64,000 nucleotides of DNA, from positions 1 to 64,000 of the forward strand of contig JAAZOD010000026.1 in assembly GCA_012797975.1 (NCBI GenBank), given 5' to 3'. The notes beneath the pieces are model-generated. The model did no database searches. It was not told the origin of the DNA and saw nothing but the letters and a program-made list of their open reading frames with translations. Of the stretch, positions 45,933-54,671 are shown in pieces. A program made the translations under genes and the position numbers. This stretch comes from Pelolinea sp. GTDB taxonomy: Bacteria; Chloroflexota; Anaerolineae; Anaerolineales; Anaerolineaceae. Positions within the stretch are counted from its first letter, which is position 1. Each line of letters begins with the position of its first letter.

Positions 45933-47867
45933 TTACACTGTTCCGGGTCGATTCTCTGAAAATTCCCACTTTGTGGTCAGTGCAACGGACGTATTGATGT
46001 CCAGCGTGTACAACACGGAGAGGGCGGGCTGTTTGAGGCCGTAAGTGGGGGAAAACCAACCGTAGATGCTCGCATCCCTGTCTGATTGACCTGCCATGAA
46101 TGTCCCGGCACGGATGATCTGCAATGTGGACACGCGGTCTCGATCATTGCTGAAGTGCAAAGAAAAAGATGGGCTCGTGAAATACAGGATATCATTTTGC
46201 GTGATAAATGAAAGATCAGGCAATAGCCAGTGCAAAGTGATTGGATGGATGTTGTGCGTCTGGCATTGTATTTCATCCACGATCTCCCAACCGCAGGGGA
46301 GGGTTTTTCGCAGGGTACGCTGGTGGGTGATGCCCAATTTTTGATAACCATGATGGCAGGCAGTGATAGCACGCGGGTTTGTGGAAAGTATCTCTGCATC
46401 TGCCCAATCCAGCCACAAAAAACGGCTGCTGGGCAGCATCTGGTCCTGGTCCTCTATGCTGACGGTATTGTGAACGCGTGTGGTGCGCAGCCCGTTGCGC
46501 CAGGGAGGTTCTGCGTTGTACAGGTAAGTCCCGGCATCCAATGCCAAATTTTGGCCGTTGTGCCATATTTCCACGTGTAATTGGTCGGCATGGGCAGGGC
46601 GGGAGTGATAGCGCACCGCGCGCAAACTGGCCCAGTCGTTTGCGTCCCCCAGACGCAGTGGGTTGATGGGAATGAAAGGAGCGAACTCTTGCGATTCCAA
46701 ACCTAACCAGCAAGATTTCTCGTCCCACGGCCCTGCTTCAAAGAGATCTTTGTGCAGGAAGATACGCCCGGCTGCCTGCAGTGTGGGGCGATAATCCAGA
46801 TGCCCGGCACATGCCAGAGGTAAAACGTTGGAGCCGTCTTGATGCCCCAGGTTGGGAACCAGACCCGAGATGGGATCAAGCATGTTGAAAAGGAATTGAG
46901 TTGATTGCGCAAGTCTCTGCATTGCGGATTCGGACAGGCTATCTCCCGTTTGACGGGCAAGGACTGCCAGCCAGATGGCTTCGTCCAGTATCAGACGATG
47001 ATAATTGGCGCTGTGCTGGATATAGGTGCCATCTGGTTCGATCTGGTCAAGCACGGCCTGCTGGAAAATGGTCCAGCCAAGCTGTTTCCATTTCATTGCC
47101 TCCGGATATCTTTCCAGCAGGCAACCGGCGGTATACAAGCCAACCCCTTCACTGATGAGGTGGTTATTGCGCTGAGAACGAGCGTAGCACAGGGTGGGGG
47201 GAATGCGGGCAGCATTCACCGCCACGGCCACTCTGATCTCGCGCAACAGATCAGGAGGAGTGGTGGGGGATTGGGAGAAAATGTGATGGGCAAAGCTCAA
47301 CGCCATGATGCGTAGTGCGGCTTCCTGTCCAGAGGTCCAGTTGGCACCAGCGTAAGGTGGATTGAGTTGGTTGAACTCATCCAATCTTGATTTAAAAGAA
47401 AGCCTGTAGCGTGCCTCTCCACTCAGATGGAACGCTTTGGCGAGCGTGAAAGACCAGCCAAAACGTGCGGGTTCCCAGATGAACTTGATATCCCTGTCCG
47501 AATGGAATTTTCCGCGCTCGATATCGCTCCAATGCAACAGGGGAGAGTGAGGGGAAAGGTCCATTTTTTCATTCAGTTCGTCGAATAAAATGACATTTCC
47601 ATCCAGCAGGGCATCTGCTTCACCGATCTGACGGTTGAGCTGATCACCCAGCGCTTCCTTCAAATCTTGTGCTGGAACACACGGCAAGATAGATCTGCCC
47701 GATTTTGAAAGTTGCTTCTGCATCTCCAAAAGATGCGGTTCTGGGGTGTGTGCTTTGAAATATCCGCTGTGCAATCCAATTTGATACAGCGCATACTGCG
47801 TAACCGATCCCCATCCCAATTGAAAGGGTGTCTTTATCAGATTTTGCAGTTGCTTGATCTTGCTCAT
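45933..47867 (-). CDS. Heparinase II/III-family protein
   Basis: A 644-residue protein. An alpha/alpha toroid (about 60-370) contains NNHLISEGVGLYTAG. A C-terminal beta-sheet domain (about 400-640) contains AHADQLHVEIWHNGQNLALD and the following HNTVSIEDQDQ, the Heparinase_II_III signature with its conserved His. No signal peptide is seen. Family members are polysaccharide lyases; members in surface-polysaccharide loci of this type have unclear activity. The start chosen is ATG 47867; a TTG at 47873 overlapping the upstream stop is an alternative. Confidence 0.9.
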   Translation of the reverse strand: MSKIKQLQNLIKTPFQLGWGSVTQYALYQIGLHSGYFKAHTPEPHLLEMQKQLSKSGRSILPCVPAQDLKEALGDQLNRQIGEADALLDGNVILFDELNEKMDLSPHSPLLHWSDIERGKFHSDRDIKFIWEPARFGWSFTLAKAFHLSGEARYRLSFKSRLDEFNQLNPPYAGANWTSGQEAALRIMALSFAHHIFSQSPTTPPDLLREIRVAVAVNAARIPPTLCYARSQRNNHLISEGVGLYTAGCLLERYPEAMKWKQLGWTIFQQAVLDQIEPDGTYIQHSANYHRLILDEAIWLAVLARQTGDSLSESAMQRLAQSTQFLFNMLDPISGLVPNLGHQDGSNVLPLACAGHLDYRPTLQAAGRIFLHKDLFEAGPWDEKSCWLGLESQEFAPFIPINPLRLGDANDWASLRAVRYHSRPAHADQLHVEIWHNGQNLALDAGTYLYNAEPPWRNGLRTTRVHNTVSIEDQDQMLPSSRFLWLDWADAEILSTNPRAITACHHGYQKLGITHQRTLRKTLPCGWEIVDEIQCQTHNIHPITLHWLLPDLSFITQNDILYFTSPSFSLHFSNDRDRVSTLQIIRAGTFMAGQSDRDASIYGWFSPTYGLKQPALSVLYTLDINTSVALTTKWEFSENRPGTV

Positions 47868-47869
47868 GT

Positions 47870-50017
47870 TCAATTGATTGGAACGCGGGTGGCTTCGGCT
47901 GCAGCTTTGCCTGCCAGAATGGCTGCCCGGCTGACCCCCAGGAGCTGTGGGTAAGGGATGGGTGCAGCCCGCCCATTTTGAATAGCATCCACGAAGGCGC
48001 TCCAGGATGCCTGATGCCCTTTATCCTGGCGGAAAGCAGAACGATAGTGTTTCTTGTGACCATTGAAAACCAGTTCCAGGGTGCGGAAATCATCCAGCAC
48101 CGCCACCCTGCCGCCGCAGAAGATCTCGACCCTTTCTTTTGGAAAAGTTTTATCACCGTTGGCAAGATAGGCAATGCTGCCGATCGAGCCGTCGGCATAT
48201 TCCAGGGTGATATGCATATTATCCTGATGATATTTCCCGAGGTTGGGCAGGGCAGTGGCTTGGACGGCGGAAATGGGTTGATTTGCCAGAAATGTGAGGT
48301 AATCGATAAAATGGCATCCTTCTCCGATGATGCGGCCACCTCCCTGCTGCAGATCATGCAACCAGTGGTTGGAAGGCAGAAAGCCAGCGTTCACCGTGTA
48401 GTGCGCGTACAGCGGTTCGGAGCGGCTGGAGAAAAACTCCTGTAAGGGAATGGATAAGGGAGCAAAGCGCCGGTTGAAGCCGACCATGAGCAGAGGTGTT
48501 TTGGGCTTTGCCAGCTCCTCTTCGATATTTTTCAGGTCCTCCAGGGTGAGCGCCAACGGTTTTTCACAGTACACATGTTTTTTGGCTCTTAAAGCTTGCA
48601 AGCTCAGGGCAGCATGTTCATCGTGGCGGGTCATGATCACCACGCTGTTGATGGTCTTATCCCTGATGATCTCCTGTGCAGAGGAGGTGGCATAGGCGAA
48701 GCCGAATTTCGCAGCGGCGTGCTGTGCATTGACCCCGTTGATCGAAGCAATACCGACGAAATGGGTATCTTTATCCTTGCGCATAGCCGGTAAAAAGGTG
48801 GCTTTGGCATAGTTCCCTGCGCCGATCACCCCCACATTCACCTTCCCAGCAGGCATGCTCCCGGTTTGAACGGGGATGCGCACTGCTGGTTTTTCTTTGG
48901 TTTGAGGGTAGGTGAGCAAAACTCCCAGGTAGGGTTCCTTTGTCCTCCCGGTGATCAATTCATAGGCACTGCTAGCGTTCTGGATCTCGAATTGGTGAGT
49001 GACAAGGTCAGCCACCTGCAGCCTTCCATTATGCAGAAGGTTCACGAATGCTTCTAAGTTTCTGCCTTCTGTCCAACGCACATACCCGAGCGGGTAGTCA
49101 TGCCCTTCTTCTTCATAGAGCGTGTCGTAGCGCCCTGGCCCAGAGGATCGGGAAACTTGAAAATGCAGCTCCTTTTCATAGTAAGGTTTGCGGGGAATGT
49201 TCAGACCCACCACGCCCAGTGAAATGACATGTCCACGGTCACGAGCGATCTCGCCGGCCAATTGAACGGTATCATCACTGCTGGTGGCAGCGCAAATCAA
49301 AACCGCGTCAAAGCCGTGACCGTCGGTCAACGCGCTGGTTTTGGCACTGATCTGCTCCCGGCTGCAGGCATTGATCCCCGCTTTTTTGGCAAATCGGATG
49401 CGCTCTGCACTGGTATCAATACCGGTGACAAGGCAGCCGTTGGCTTCCACCAGTCGGCTGGTCAGCAAACCCAGCAAACCCAACCCAATCACTGCCACGC
49501 GGTTGCCAATTTCCAGATGTGCCAGACGGATGCCATTTAGGGAAATGGCACCCAGTGTGGCAAAGCAGGCAGATTCAAACGGAATATCAGCCGGTAGATG
49601 CGCCAGCAGATTTTGCGGGATCACGGCATACTCGGCGTGGACTGCATGATTCCCACCTGCACAGACCACCCGGTCTCCAACCTGGAATCCTTCCAATCCC
49701 TCTCCGACTTCTGTAATGGTCCCTGCCGATGAATAGCCAAGCACGAGGGGTTGGTCAAGACGGTTAAAGGTCGAATCCAGCGTGGTAAGGATGCCCTCCC
49801 TTTTTGCCTTGTCCAGCACCTGTTTTACCAGATCGGGGCGGGATTTTGCTTTTCGCATCAGGTTCTTTTCCGCAAATTCCACCAGAGATCGTTCGGTTCC
49901 AGCAGAAACCAGTGAAGCGGCGGTGCGCACCAGGGCGGTTTTTTTCTGCACCTGCGGAATGGGCACATCCACTACCTTTGTTTCTCCCGTGTTGATATAC
50001 TGAAGAACCTGTTTCAT
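47870..50017 (-). CDS. Bidomain oxidoreductase: zinc-type dehydrogenase fused to Gfo/Idh/MocA
   Basis: A 715-residue fusion. Residues 1-370 are a medium-chain dehydrogenase (GDRVVCAGGNHAVHAEYA, GLGLLGLLTSRLVEANG nucleotide loop). About 375-715 are a Gfo/Idh/MocA NAD(P)-sugar oxidoreductase (VNVGVIGAGNYAKATFLPA, EKPLALTLEDL, HDLQQGGGRIIGEGCHFIDYL). This architecture is known next to heparinase-like and glycosyltransferase genes and probably modifies a nucleotide-sugar. ATG 50017 follows GAGG with 5-bp spacing; the frame extends to 50032. First gene of the operon oxidoreductase-heparinase-GT-phoB-phoR. Confidence 0.92.
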   Translation of the reverse strand: MKQVLQYINTGETKVVDVPIPQVQKKTALVRTAASLVSAGTERSLVEFAEKNLMRKAKSRPDLVKQVLDKAKREGILTTLDSTFNRLDQPLVLGYSSAGTITEVGEGLEGFQVGDRVVCAGGNHAVHAEYAVIPQNLLAHLPADIPFESACFATLGAISLNGIRLAHLEIGNRVAVIGLGLLGLLTSRLVEANGCLVTGIDTSAERIRFAKKAGINACSREQISAKTSALTDGHGFDAVLICAATSSDDTVQLAGEIARDRGHVISLGVVGLNIPRKPYYEKELHFQVSRSSGPGRYDTLYEEEGHDYPLGYVRWTEGRNLEAFVNLLHNGRLQVADLVTHQFEIQNASSAYELITGRTKEPYLGVLLTYPQTKEKPAVRIPVQTGSMPAGKVNVGVIGAGNYAKATFLPAMRKDKDTHFVGIASINGVNAQHAAAKFGFAYATSSAQEIIRDKTINSVVIMTRHDEHAALSLQALRAKKHVYCEKPLALTLEDLKNIEEELAKPKTPLLMVGFNRRFAPLSIPLQEFFSSRSEPLYAHYTVNAGFLPSNHWLHDLQQGGGRIIGEGCHFIDYLTFLANQPISAVQATALPNLGKYHQDNMHITLEYADGSIGSIAYLANGDKTFPKERVEIFCGGRVAVLDDFRTLELVFNGHKKHYRSAFRQDKGHQASWSAFVDAIQNGRAAPIPYPQLLGVSRAAILAGKAAAEATRVPIN

Positions 50018-50045
50018 ACTTACCTCACGCATATTGGATGATGAA

Positions 50046-50073
50046 ATTATAACTATTTATTCACGAATATCAA
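50046..50073 (-). promoter_or_regulatory. Promoter of the polysaccharide-phoBR operon
   Basis: On the minus strand, TTGATA (50073-50068), a 16-bp spacer and a perfect TATAAT (50051-50046), 28 bp before the chosen ATG. It begins right at the tail of the preceding terminator. Confidence 0.72.
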
Positions 50074-50104
50074 AAAGAGGCTGAACAATCATTCGGCCTC
50101 TTTT
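50073..50104 (-). terminator. Terminator after the bactofilin-like gene
   Basis: A 13-bp stem (AAAAGAGGCTGAA with TTCGGCCTCTTTT, one G-T pair), 6-nt loop and a T-run on the minus strand. It separates the sigma/anti-sigma/bactofilin unit from the polysaccharide operon. Confidence 0.85.
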
Positions 50105-50125
50105 CAATCGATCGGTTTTCTTGAA

Positions 50126-51130
50126 CTACTTGCTTTTTTGGGGCAGTTCGGGGGGAGTGGCTGGTTTGGGTGGGGAATGCTTCCCTTTTTTATTTCCAGC
50201 ATCTTCGATCTTTCCAAAGCGACTGATCACCACTCCGCCCAATCCGTAGCAGCTTGCCACCATTCCCAAGATCAAACCCAGGCAGGGGATAAAGCTGAGC
50301 AAACTTACAACAATGGAGATCAGAATGGCTCCGACCAATGTTTGCAGAATTGACGACATTTTCAAGTATAGCCAGTGATTGAATCGTTCTCCCACAATGG
50401 CTGCCAGCGCGATCCATCCGAAAAGCAGCGCTAGGCCAAAAATTACCAGCAGGATCAGTGCAATGGGGGAGAGGCAAATGGTGATGGCCAAAATGATCGA
50501 TATTACCGGCACAACCAGGGTTACCAGGAATCCCACACCCCAGGCAGTGCCTGGCTGATTTTTGATGGTGCGCACACAGTTTTGTGCGGGTTTCGGCAGC
50601 AGGTAAATGATTAAACATGCGAGAAAGCAGAAGATGGCAGCAAAGATCAAACGGCTGCTCAGCACCCGCTCCGGATTGGTGAGGTAAGGAAAGATGGCGC
50701 TGAGACCGGTCCAGGTCTGGCGAAACGCAAAGGGGTTGGAATAGGTGCTGATCTCTCCCATCACAGCAGCACCAGGTTCCTTATCCAACTCATGAAAAAC
50801 CTGGTCGATATTCCCATGAACGATTGCGCTGGATGATAGGGTGGTGGAGCCACCCAAGGCAAAAATATCGCCGGTAACATCCCCTGAGATCGCGGCGGTG
50901 CTCCCGATGAGACTGATATCCCCATTTACCGTCGCTCCCTCTTCAATGGTAATGCTGGAGCCGATGACTGCTACATCTCCCTGCAATGTTTTTCCGCTGG
51001 CGAGCGTATATACCTCGCCGATGACCAGTGTGCCATCATCGCTTTCCTGAACGACAGCGGTTTGGGTGCACCCTGCAAGCAGGAGTATCAGGAAAAAAAG
51101 AAAGAGAAAGAACCCTTTATTCTTCTGCAT
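50126..51130 (-). CDS. Bactofilin-like lipoprotein with multi-pass membrane domain
   Basis: A 334-residue protein. A signal peptide ends in the lipobox LLAGC (Cys21). Residues 30-115 show repeated short beta units (SGKTLQGDVAVIGSSITIEEG, then GDISLIGSTAAISGDVTGDIFALGG), typical of bactofilin/polymer-forming repeats. Residues 160-300 hold about four membrane segments. The C-terminal tail is Lys/Pro-rich. The bactofilin-like part probably lies outside the membrane. Its start overlaps the anti-sigma gene by 14 bp. Confidence 0.85.
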   Translation of the reverse strand: MQKNKGFFLFLFFLILLLAGCTQTAVVQESDDGTLVIGEVYTLASGKTLQGDVAVIGSSITIEEGATVNGDISLIGSTAAISGDVTGDIFALGGSTTLSSSAIVHGNIDQVFHELDKEPGAAVMGEISTYSNPFAFRQTWTGLSAIFPYLTNPERVLSSRLIFAAIFCFLACLIIYLLPKPAQNCVRTIKNQPGTAWGVGFLVTLVVPVISIILAITICLSPIALILLVIFGLALLFGWIALAAIVGERFNHWLYLKMSSILQTLVGAILISIVVSLLSFIPCLGLILGMVASCYGLGGVVISRFGKIEDAGNKKGKHSPPKPATPPELPQKSK

Positions 51131-51668
51131 AAGCCGGGGCTTCCTGTTGTTCCCGATGATTTTTTCTGGCTTTCCAGATGATGTAGGTAAGCAAAATGAT
51201 GAACATATTGGCGACGCCGATCATGAAGATGCCCAATGACCATCGGACGATGGAAGGGACTCCATTGATGAGCATGGTCAGCTCTGAAAGACCCTTGGTG
51301 ATGAAGAGGATGATCTGTGTGGTGAGGGTGATCAGGTTTGCCAGGAAAGAGGCGAAGGAACCAGAGAGAAGAATATAGGCAATCAGGGAAAGCAGAAGAA
51401 AGAACAGACTGCTGAAAACGATGATGCGCCTTCTAACGATTGTGCGTTTTCTCTGTTCTTGCTGCAGCTTGACCTGCCAGCGAGCGGTGAAACCGGCTGT
51501 GGGAACATGCTGGTCAGCGCTGTGTATGCCTTGCAAACTTTTTTGCCAGCCCTCATTCAATTTTTGGCAAACACTGCAGCTTGCCAGGTGGTTTTTCAGC
51601 AGTTCACTTTCCTCGGCGCTTAAAGGTGAATCATCCAGGATCCATTTTTCATATTGCTTGTGGTTCAT
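51117..51668 (-). CDS. Zinc-finger anti-sigma factor
   Basis: A 183-residue protein with an N-terminal zf-HC2 motif H27-x3-C31-x2-C34, as in anti-sigma factors of the RsrA/ChrR class. About three membrane segments follow (near 75-97, 100-122 and 145-170). It likely holds the adjacent ECF sigma factor at the membrane. The frame is open to 51740, but the ATG at 51668 follows GGGAGG. Overlaps the sigma gene by 20 bp and the bactofilin-like gene by 14 bp. Confidence 0.88.
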   Translation of the reverse strand: MNHKQYEKWILDDSPLSAEESELLKNHLASCSVCQKLNEGWQKSLQGIHSADQHVPTAGFTARWQVKLQQEQRKRTIVRRRIIVFSSLFFLLLSLIAYILLSGSFASFLANLITLTTQIILFITKGLSELTMLINGVPSIVRWSLGIFMIGVANMFIILLTYIIWKARKNHREQQEAPAYAEE

Positions 51669-52281
51669 GCTGCCTCCCTTCTTTACGGGAAATATCATTC
51701 TCTTCGGAATTCCATTGTTCTGCCATATGCTGCCTTGCACGATGTAATCTGCTCTTTACTGCGCTCTTGGTTATTTCGAGCGCATCGCTGATTTCATCTT
51801 CTGAAAAATCATACCAATATTTTAGAATCAATACCATTCTATCCTTTACCGGCAGAGCTGCCAGGTTTTTTTGGATAAGTTCGTTCTGTTCGCCGGTGGT
51901 AACGACCTTTTCCGGGTCCGGAGAATCATCCATGATGCCAAATTCCATGATCTCATCCAGGTCAACCGACAGCAGGTGCCTTTTTCGCTGCTGGTCGATG
52001 CAGTAATGGGCTGCGATGGATAACAGCCAAGTCGCAAAAGGGCGGCTGGAATCATAACGGCGGATATAGCGATAAGCCCGGATGAACGATTCCTGTGCAG
52101 CATCTTCCGCTTCCTGGGGTGTGCCCAGCATGCGGTAGCAAAGGTTGTAAACAGGTATTTGAAAATGCTCGACGATAGCCGTGAAGGCATCCTCGTTCCC
52201 TTCCAGAACCTGTTTTACGCATTCTGCTTCCGCGAAGCTGGTATCCAAGTGCGGCTCCAAAGTTTTTCTATTTATTCCCAT
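51649..52281 (-). CDS. ECF RNA polymerase sigma factor
   Basis: A 210-residue sigma-70 family protein of the ECF type. Region 2 contains YNLCYRMLGTPQEAEDAAQESFIRAYRYI and FATWLLSIAAHYCIDQQRKR; region 4 contains LPVKDRMVLILKYWYDFSEDEIS and a helix-turn-helix ending VKSRLHRARQHM. The ATG at 52281 lacks a clear SD; a TTG at 52311 would add 10 residues. First gene of the three-gene unit. The minus-strand promoter was not identified; a GAAATATTTC palindrome lies at 52334-52343. Confidence 0.93.
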   Translation of the reverse strand: MGINRKTLEPHLDTSFAEAECVKQVLEGNEDAFTAIVEHFQIPVYNLCYRMLGTPQEAEDAAQESFIRAYRYIRRYDSSRPFATWLLSIAAHYCIDQQRKRHLLSVDLDEIMEFGIMDDSPDPEKVVTTGEQNELIQKNLAALPVKDRMVLILKYWYDFSEDEISDALEITKSAVKSRLHRARQHMAEQWNSEENDISRKEGRQHEPQAI

Positions 52282-52357
52282 ATACGCTTTCGTGCAGAAA
52301 AGGTTGCACAAATCTCAATTCCAAGATAGTGGTGAAATATTTCGCATGTTTTCGCTG

Positions 52358-52385
52358 TTGAAAAAAACCATTTTCCAGCTATCAT
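52358..52385 (+). promoter_or_regulatory. Promoter candidate for the cyclase-like gene
   Basis: TTGAAA (52358-52363), a 16-bp spacer and TATCAT (52380-52385), in the divergent gap with the ECF sigma gene. AGGA precedes the ATG by 9 bp. Confidence 0.45.
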
Positions 52386-52418
52386 CCATTATAGAATATA
52401 TTGAACAGGAATAAGTTA

Positions 52419-53381
52419 ATGTGGCGTGAATATTTTCTTAACGATCCTCTTCCGGCATTGTTAAGCGCCCAAGATCCAGGGCTGTGTTATTCGGTCGAAC
52501 ATGTCCTGTTGGGCAGGTCAAATCAGAATGTGCACGAGATTTGGCGGAGCAAACCGGTTCTCCGCATTCTGAAAGGGCAGCAACCTGATGGAAGCTGGCG
52601 TTTCAAGGGCAGCCGGCCGGGGGAGGAATTCGGCGAGAATTATGAACTGGTGGAAACCTGGAAAATGTTGCGTCAACTGGTGGGGAAATATGCATTCGAT
52701 CGGGAACATCCGGCTCTGCAACTTGCGGCAGAGTTTGTGTTTTCATGCCAGAGCGCGGAGGGAGATATCCGCGGCATCCTCAGCAATCAGTATGCCCCTT
52801 ATTACACTGGCGCTCTCCTGGAGTTGTTGATCGAGGCCGGTTATGAAAAAGATGACAGGGTGCAGCGAGGATTGGATTGGCTGCTTTCCATGCGTCAGAA
52901 TGATGGGGGTTGGATCATCCCTTTGAACATGTTCAAGCAGACCTTTTATTATGGAATGGCTCGCAAAGATCCCATTCCACCCGATAAAAGTTTGCCCTCT
53001 TCCCACATGACCACCGGCATGGTGCTGCGTGCTTTTAGTGCCCATCCTGACTATCGAAAAAAAGAAGAGGTGCTGTGGGCTGCCGAATTGCTGGCATCGC
53101 GTCTTTTTAAAGCGGATGCCTTTACCTTTAGACAGGCACCCAGCTACTGGTTCAAATTGCAGTACCCATATTGGTGGACCAACCTGCTTTCGGCGATGGA
53201 TTCACTGGCTGCTTTTCGTTTCAAACCGCAGGATCCGCGCATTCGTGCCGGGTTGGAATGGTTTCGTAATAATCAAAACCCCAGCGGGACCTGGAATTCC
53301 AGTTATGACGGAAAAGACCCGGATGCAAATGGCTGGATCACCTTTGCTGTTTGCCGGATGGTGAAATCTTTTCTTGGATGA
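52419..53381 (+). CDS. Prenyltransferase/squalene-cyclase-like toroid protein
   Basis: A 320-residue alpha/alpha toroid with QW-type repeats: QQPDGSW (near 55), RQNDGGW (near 160) and QNPSGTW (near 285), plus a W-rich middle. It is half the length of squalene-hopene cyclases and lacks the DXDD catalytic motif, so cyclase activity is unlikely. Such single-barrel proteins may bind or break down sugars or lipids, but function is unknown. A TTG at 52401 is in frame; ATG 52419 is preferred because AGGA precedes it. It ends 18 bp from the convergent GNAT gene. Confidence 0.85.
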   Translation: MWREYFLNDPLPALLSAQDPGLCYSVEHVLLGRSNQNVHEIWRSKPVLRILKGQQPDGSWRFKGSRPGEEFGENYELVETWKMLRQLVGKYAFDREHPALQLAAEFVFSCQSAEGDIRGILSNQYAPYYTGALLELLIEAGYEKDDRVQRGLDWLLSMRQNDGGWIIPLNMFKQTFYYGMARKDPIPPDKSLPSSHMTTGMVLRAFSAHPDYRKKEEVLWAAELLASRLFKADAFTFRQAPSYWFKLQYPYWWTNLLSAMDSLAAFRFKPQDPRIRAGLEWFRNNQNPSGTWNSSYDGKDPDANGWITFAVCRMVKSFLG

Positions 53382-53399
53382 AAATGGGCTGCCAGCTCT

Positions 53400-53933
53400 T
53401 TAACGATCGTAGGGGATGGATATCCAGTACCTCTGGATGATCTTTCCGCTCCCTTCTTCCTGCATCTCGTTTTCCAGAATGCCGCCATTGTTAAGGATGG
53501 TCTTTGCCGAGCCGATATTTTCCTTGTAACAACCCAGCAGTACCTTGTTCAGATGCAGTTTCTTGCATTCGAGCAAAGCCAGTTGCAGAATACGGGTGGC
53601 ATAACCTTTCTGGCGTTCATCAGGTCGTACCTCATAGCCGATGTTTCCCCAGGCAACCAGCAGCTTCTCATTAAGGGAATGCCTGATGTTGACCGCACCG
53701 ATCATTTTGGCCAGCTCTTCTTCATAGGCCCAAAAGGTAGAGGAGGGTACGAACCCTTCCGGAACGTTGATCCCCCGCGAAAATTGATCGAAACGGGCGA
53801 CCATGCCTTCAAAATCGGCAGGATCTTCCAGCAAAGCCCATGTTTTTGGTTTCTCACCGATCGCATCCCACGCCTGCAGCATTTCCAAATATTGATGCTG
53901 ATATTGAACATGAGGTTTGACCAAACGGAGCAT
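53400..53933 (-). CDS. GNAT-family N-acetyltransferase
   Basis: A 177-residue acetyltransferase with the acetyl-CoA loop region GYEVRPDERQKGYATRIL (about 100-117) and the conserved LGCYKENIGSAKTILNNGG segment, as in the YjgM/YesJ-like group. Substrate unknown. The frame extends to 53948; ATG 53933 (MLRLVKPH) is chosen as the more usual N-terminus. It lies 57 bp downstream of the deoxynucleoside kinase, possibly in the same transcript. Confidence 0.86.
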   Translation of the reverse strand: MLRLVKPHVQYQHQYLEMLQAWDAIGEKPKTWALLEDPADFEGMVARFDQFSRGINVPEGFVPSSTFWAYEEELAKMIGAVNIRHSLNEKLLVAWGNIGYEVRPDERQKGYATRILQLALLECKKLHLNKVLLGCYKENIGSAKTILNNGGILENEMQEEGSGKIIQRYWISIPYDR

Positions 53934-53990
53934 GCTTGAATCCCTCACCGGATAAATGGCAGAGAATCGAAACAGTCGCTGGTTGATGGA

Positions 53991-54632
53991 TTATTGATTG
54001 AATACCATCTCTTCCTTGCCTGCCAGCTTATCCTGAATGCGGGCGATGACCAGGTCGAGGTGTTTCTTTTTGTGCACAAAGTCGAGGTCGTCCGTACGAA
54101 TGGTCAGCACCGGGCAAAGGTCAAAGGTCTGGACCCAATCGGCATAGAATGATTCCAGCAGCGAAAGATAATCGGCAGAGATGCCGCTTTCCATATCCCT
54201 CCCGCGCTCGTGGATGCGGGCCATGAGAGCAGGGACGGGGCAATGCAGATAGATGAGCAGGTCGGGCGGGGTGAGCTGGTTGACCACCAGATTGTAGAGC
54301 TGCAGGTAGGTCTGGTAATCCAACTCGCTCAGGTTGCCCATGCGGTTGAGGGCGCGGCAGAAGATGAACGCGTCTTCGTAAATGCTGCGGTCGATGATGG
54401 CAGAGCGCGGATCGCATGCCATCTCCTGATGCTGCAGGGCGCGGTGCCCCAGGAAATAGACCTGCAGGTGAAAAGACCAGGTGCGCATATCCTTGTAGAA
54501 ATTGGGCAGGTAGGGATTGTTGACCACCGATTCATAGGCAGTGCGCCAACCGAGCTGCTCGCCGATGCGCTCGGTGAGCGAGGTCTTTCCGGATCCGATG
54601 TTGCCGGCTACCAGGATCAGTTTCTTTGCCAT
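53991..54632 (-). CDS. Deoxynucleoside kinase (dNK/dGK family)
   Basis: Phosphorylates deoxynucleosides for salvage. The 213-residue protein has the P-loop GNIGSGKTSL (10-19), ESVVNNPYL, the DRSIYEDAFIF motif (about 82-92) and the arginine-rich lid (MARIHERGRDME). Specificity (dAdo, dGuo or dCyd) is not readable with confidence. Located 39 bp after the class II RNR gene, so both act in deoxynucleotide supply. Confidence 0.92.
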   Translation of the reverse strand: MAKKLILVAGNIGSGKTSLTERIGEQLGWRTAYESVVNNPYLPNFYKDMRTWSFHLQVYFLGHRALQHQEMACDPRSAIIDRSIYEDAFIFCRALNRMGNLSELDYQTYLQLYNLVVNQLTPPDLLIYLHCPVPALMARIHERGRDMESGISADYLSLLESFYADWVQTFDLCPVLTIRTDDLDFVHKKKHLDLVIARIQDKLAGKEEMVFNQ

Positions 54633-54671
54633 ATTTCCTCCAACGATCCAATCGTTCTGTGCTGAGAAAAG

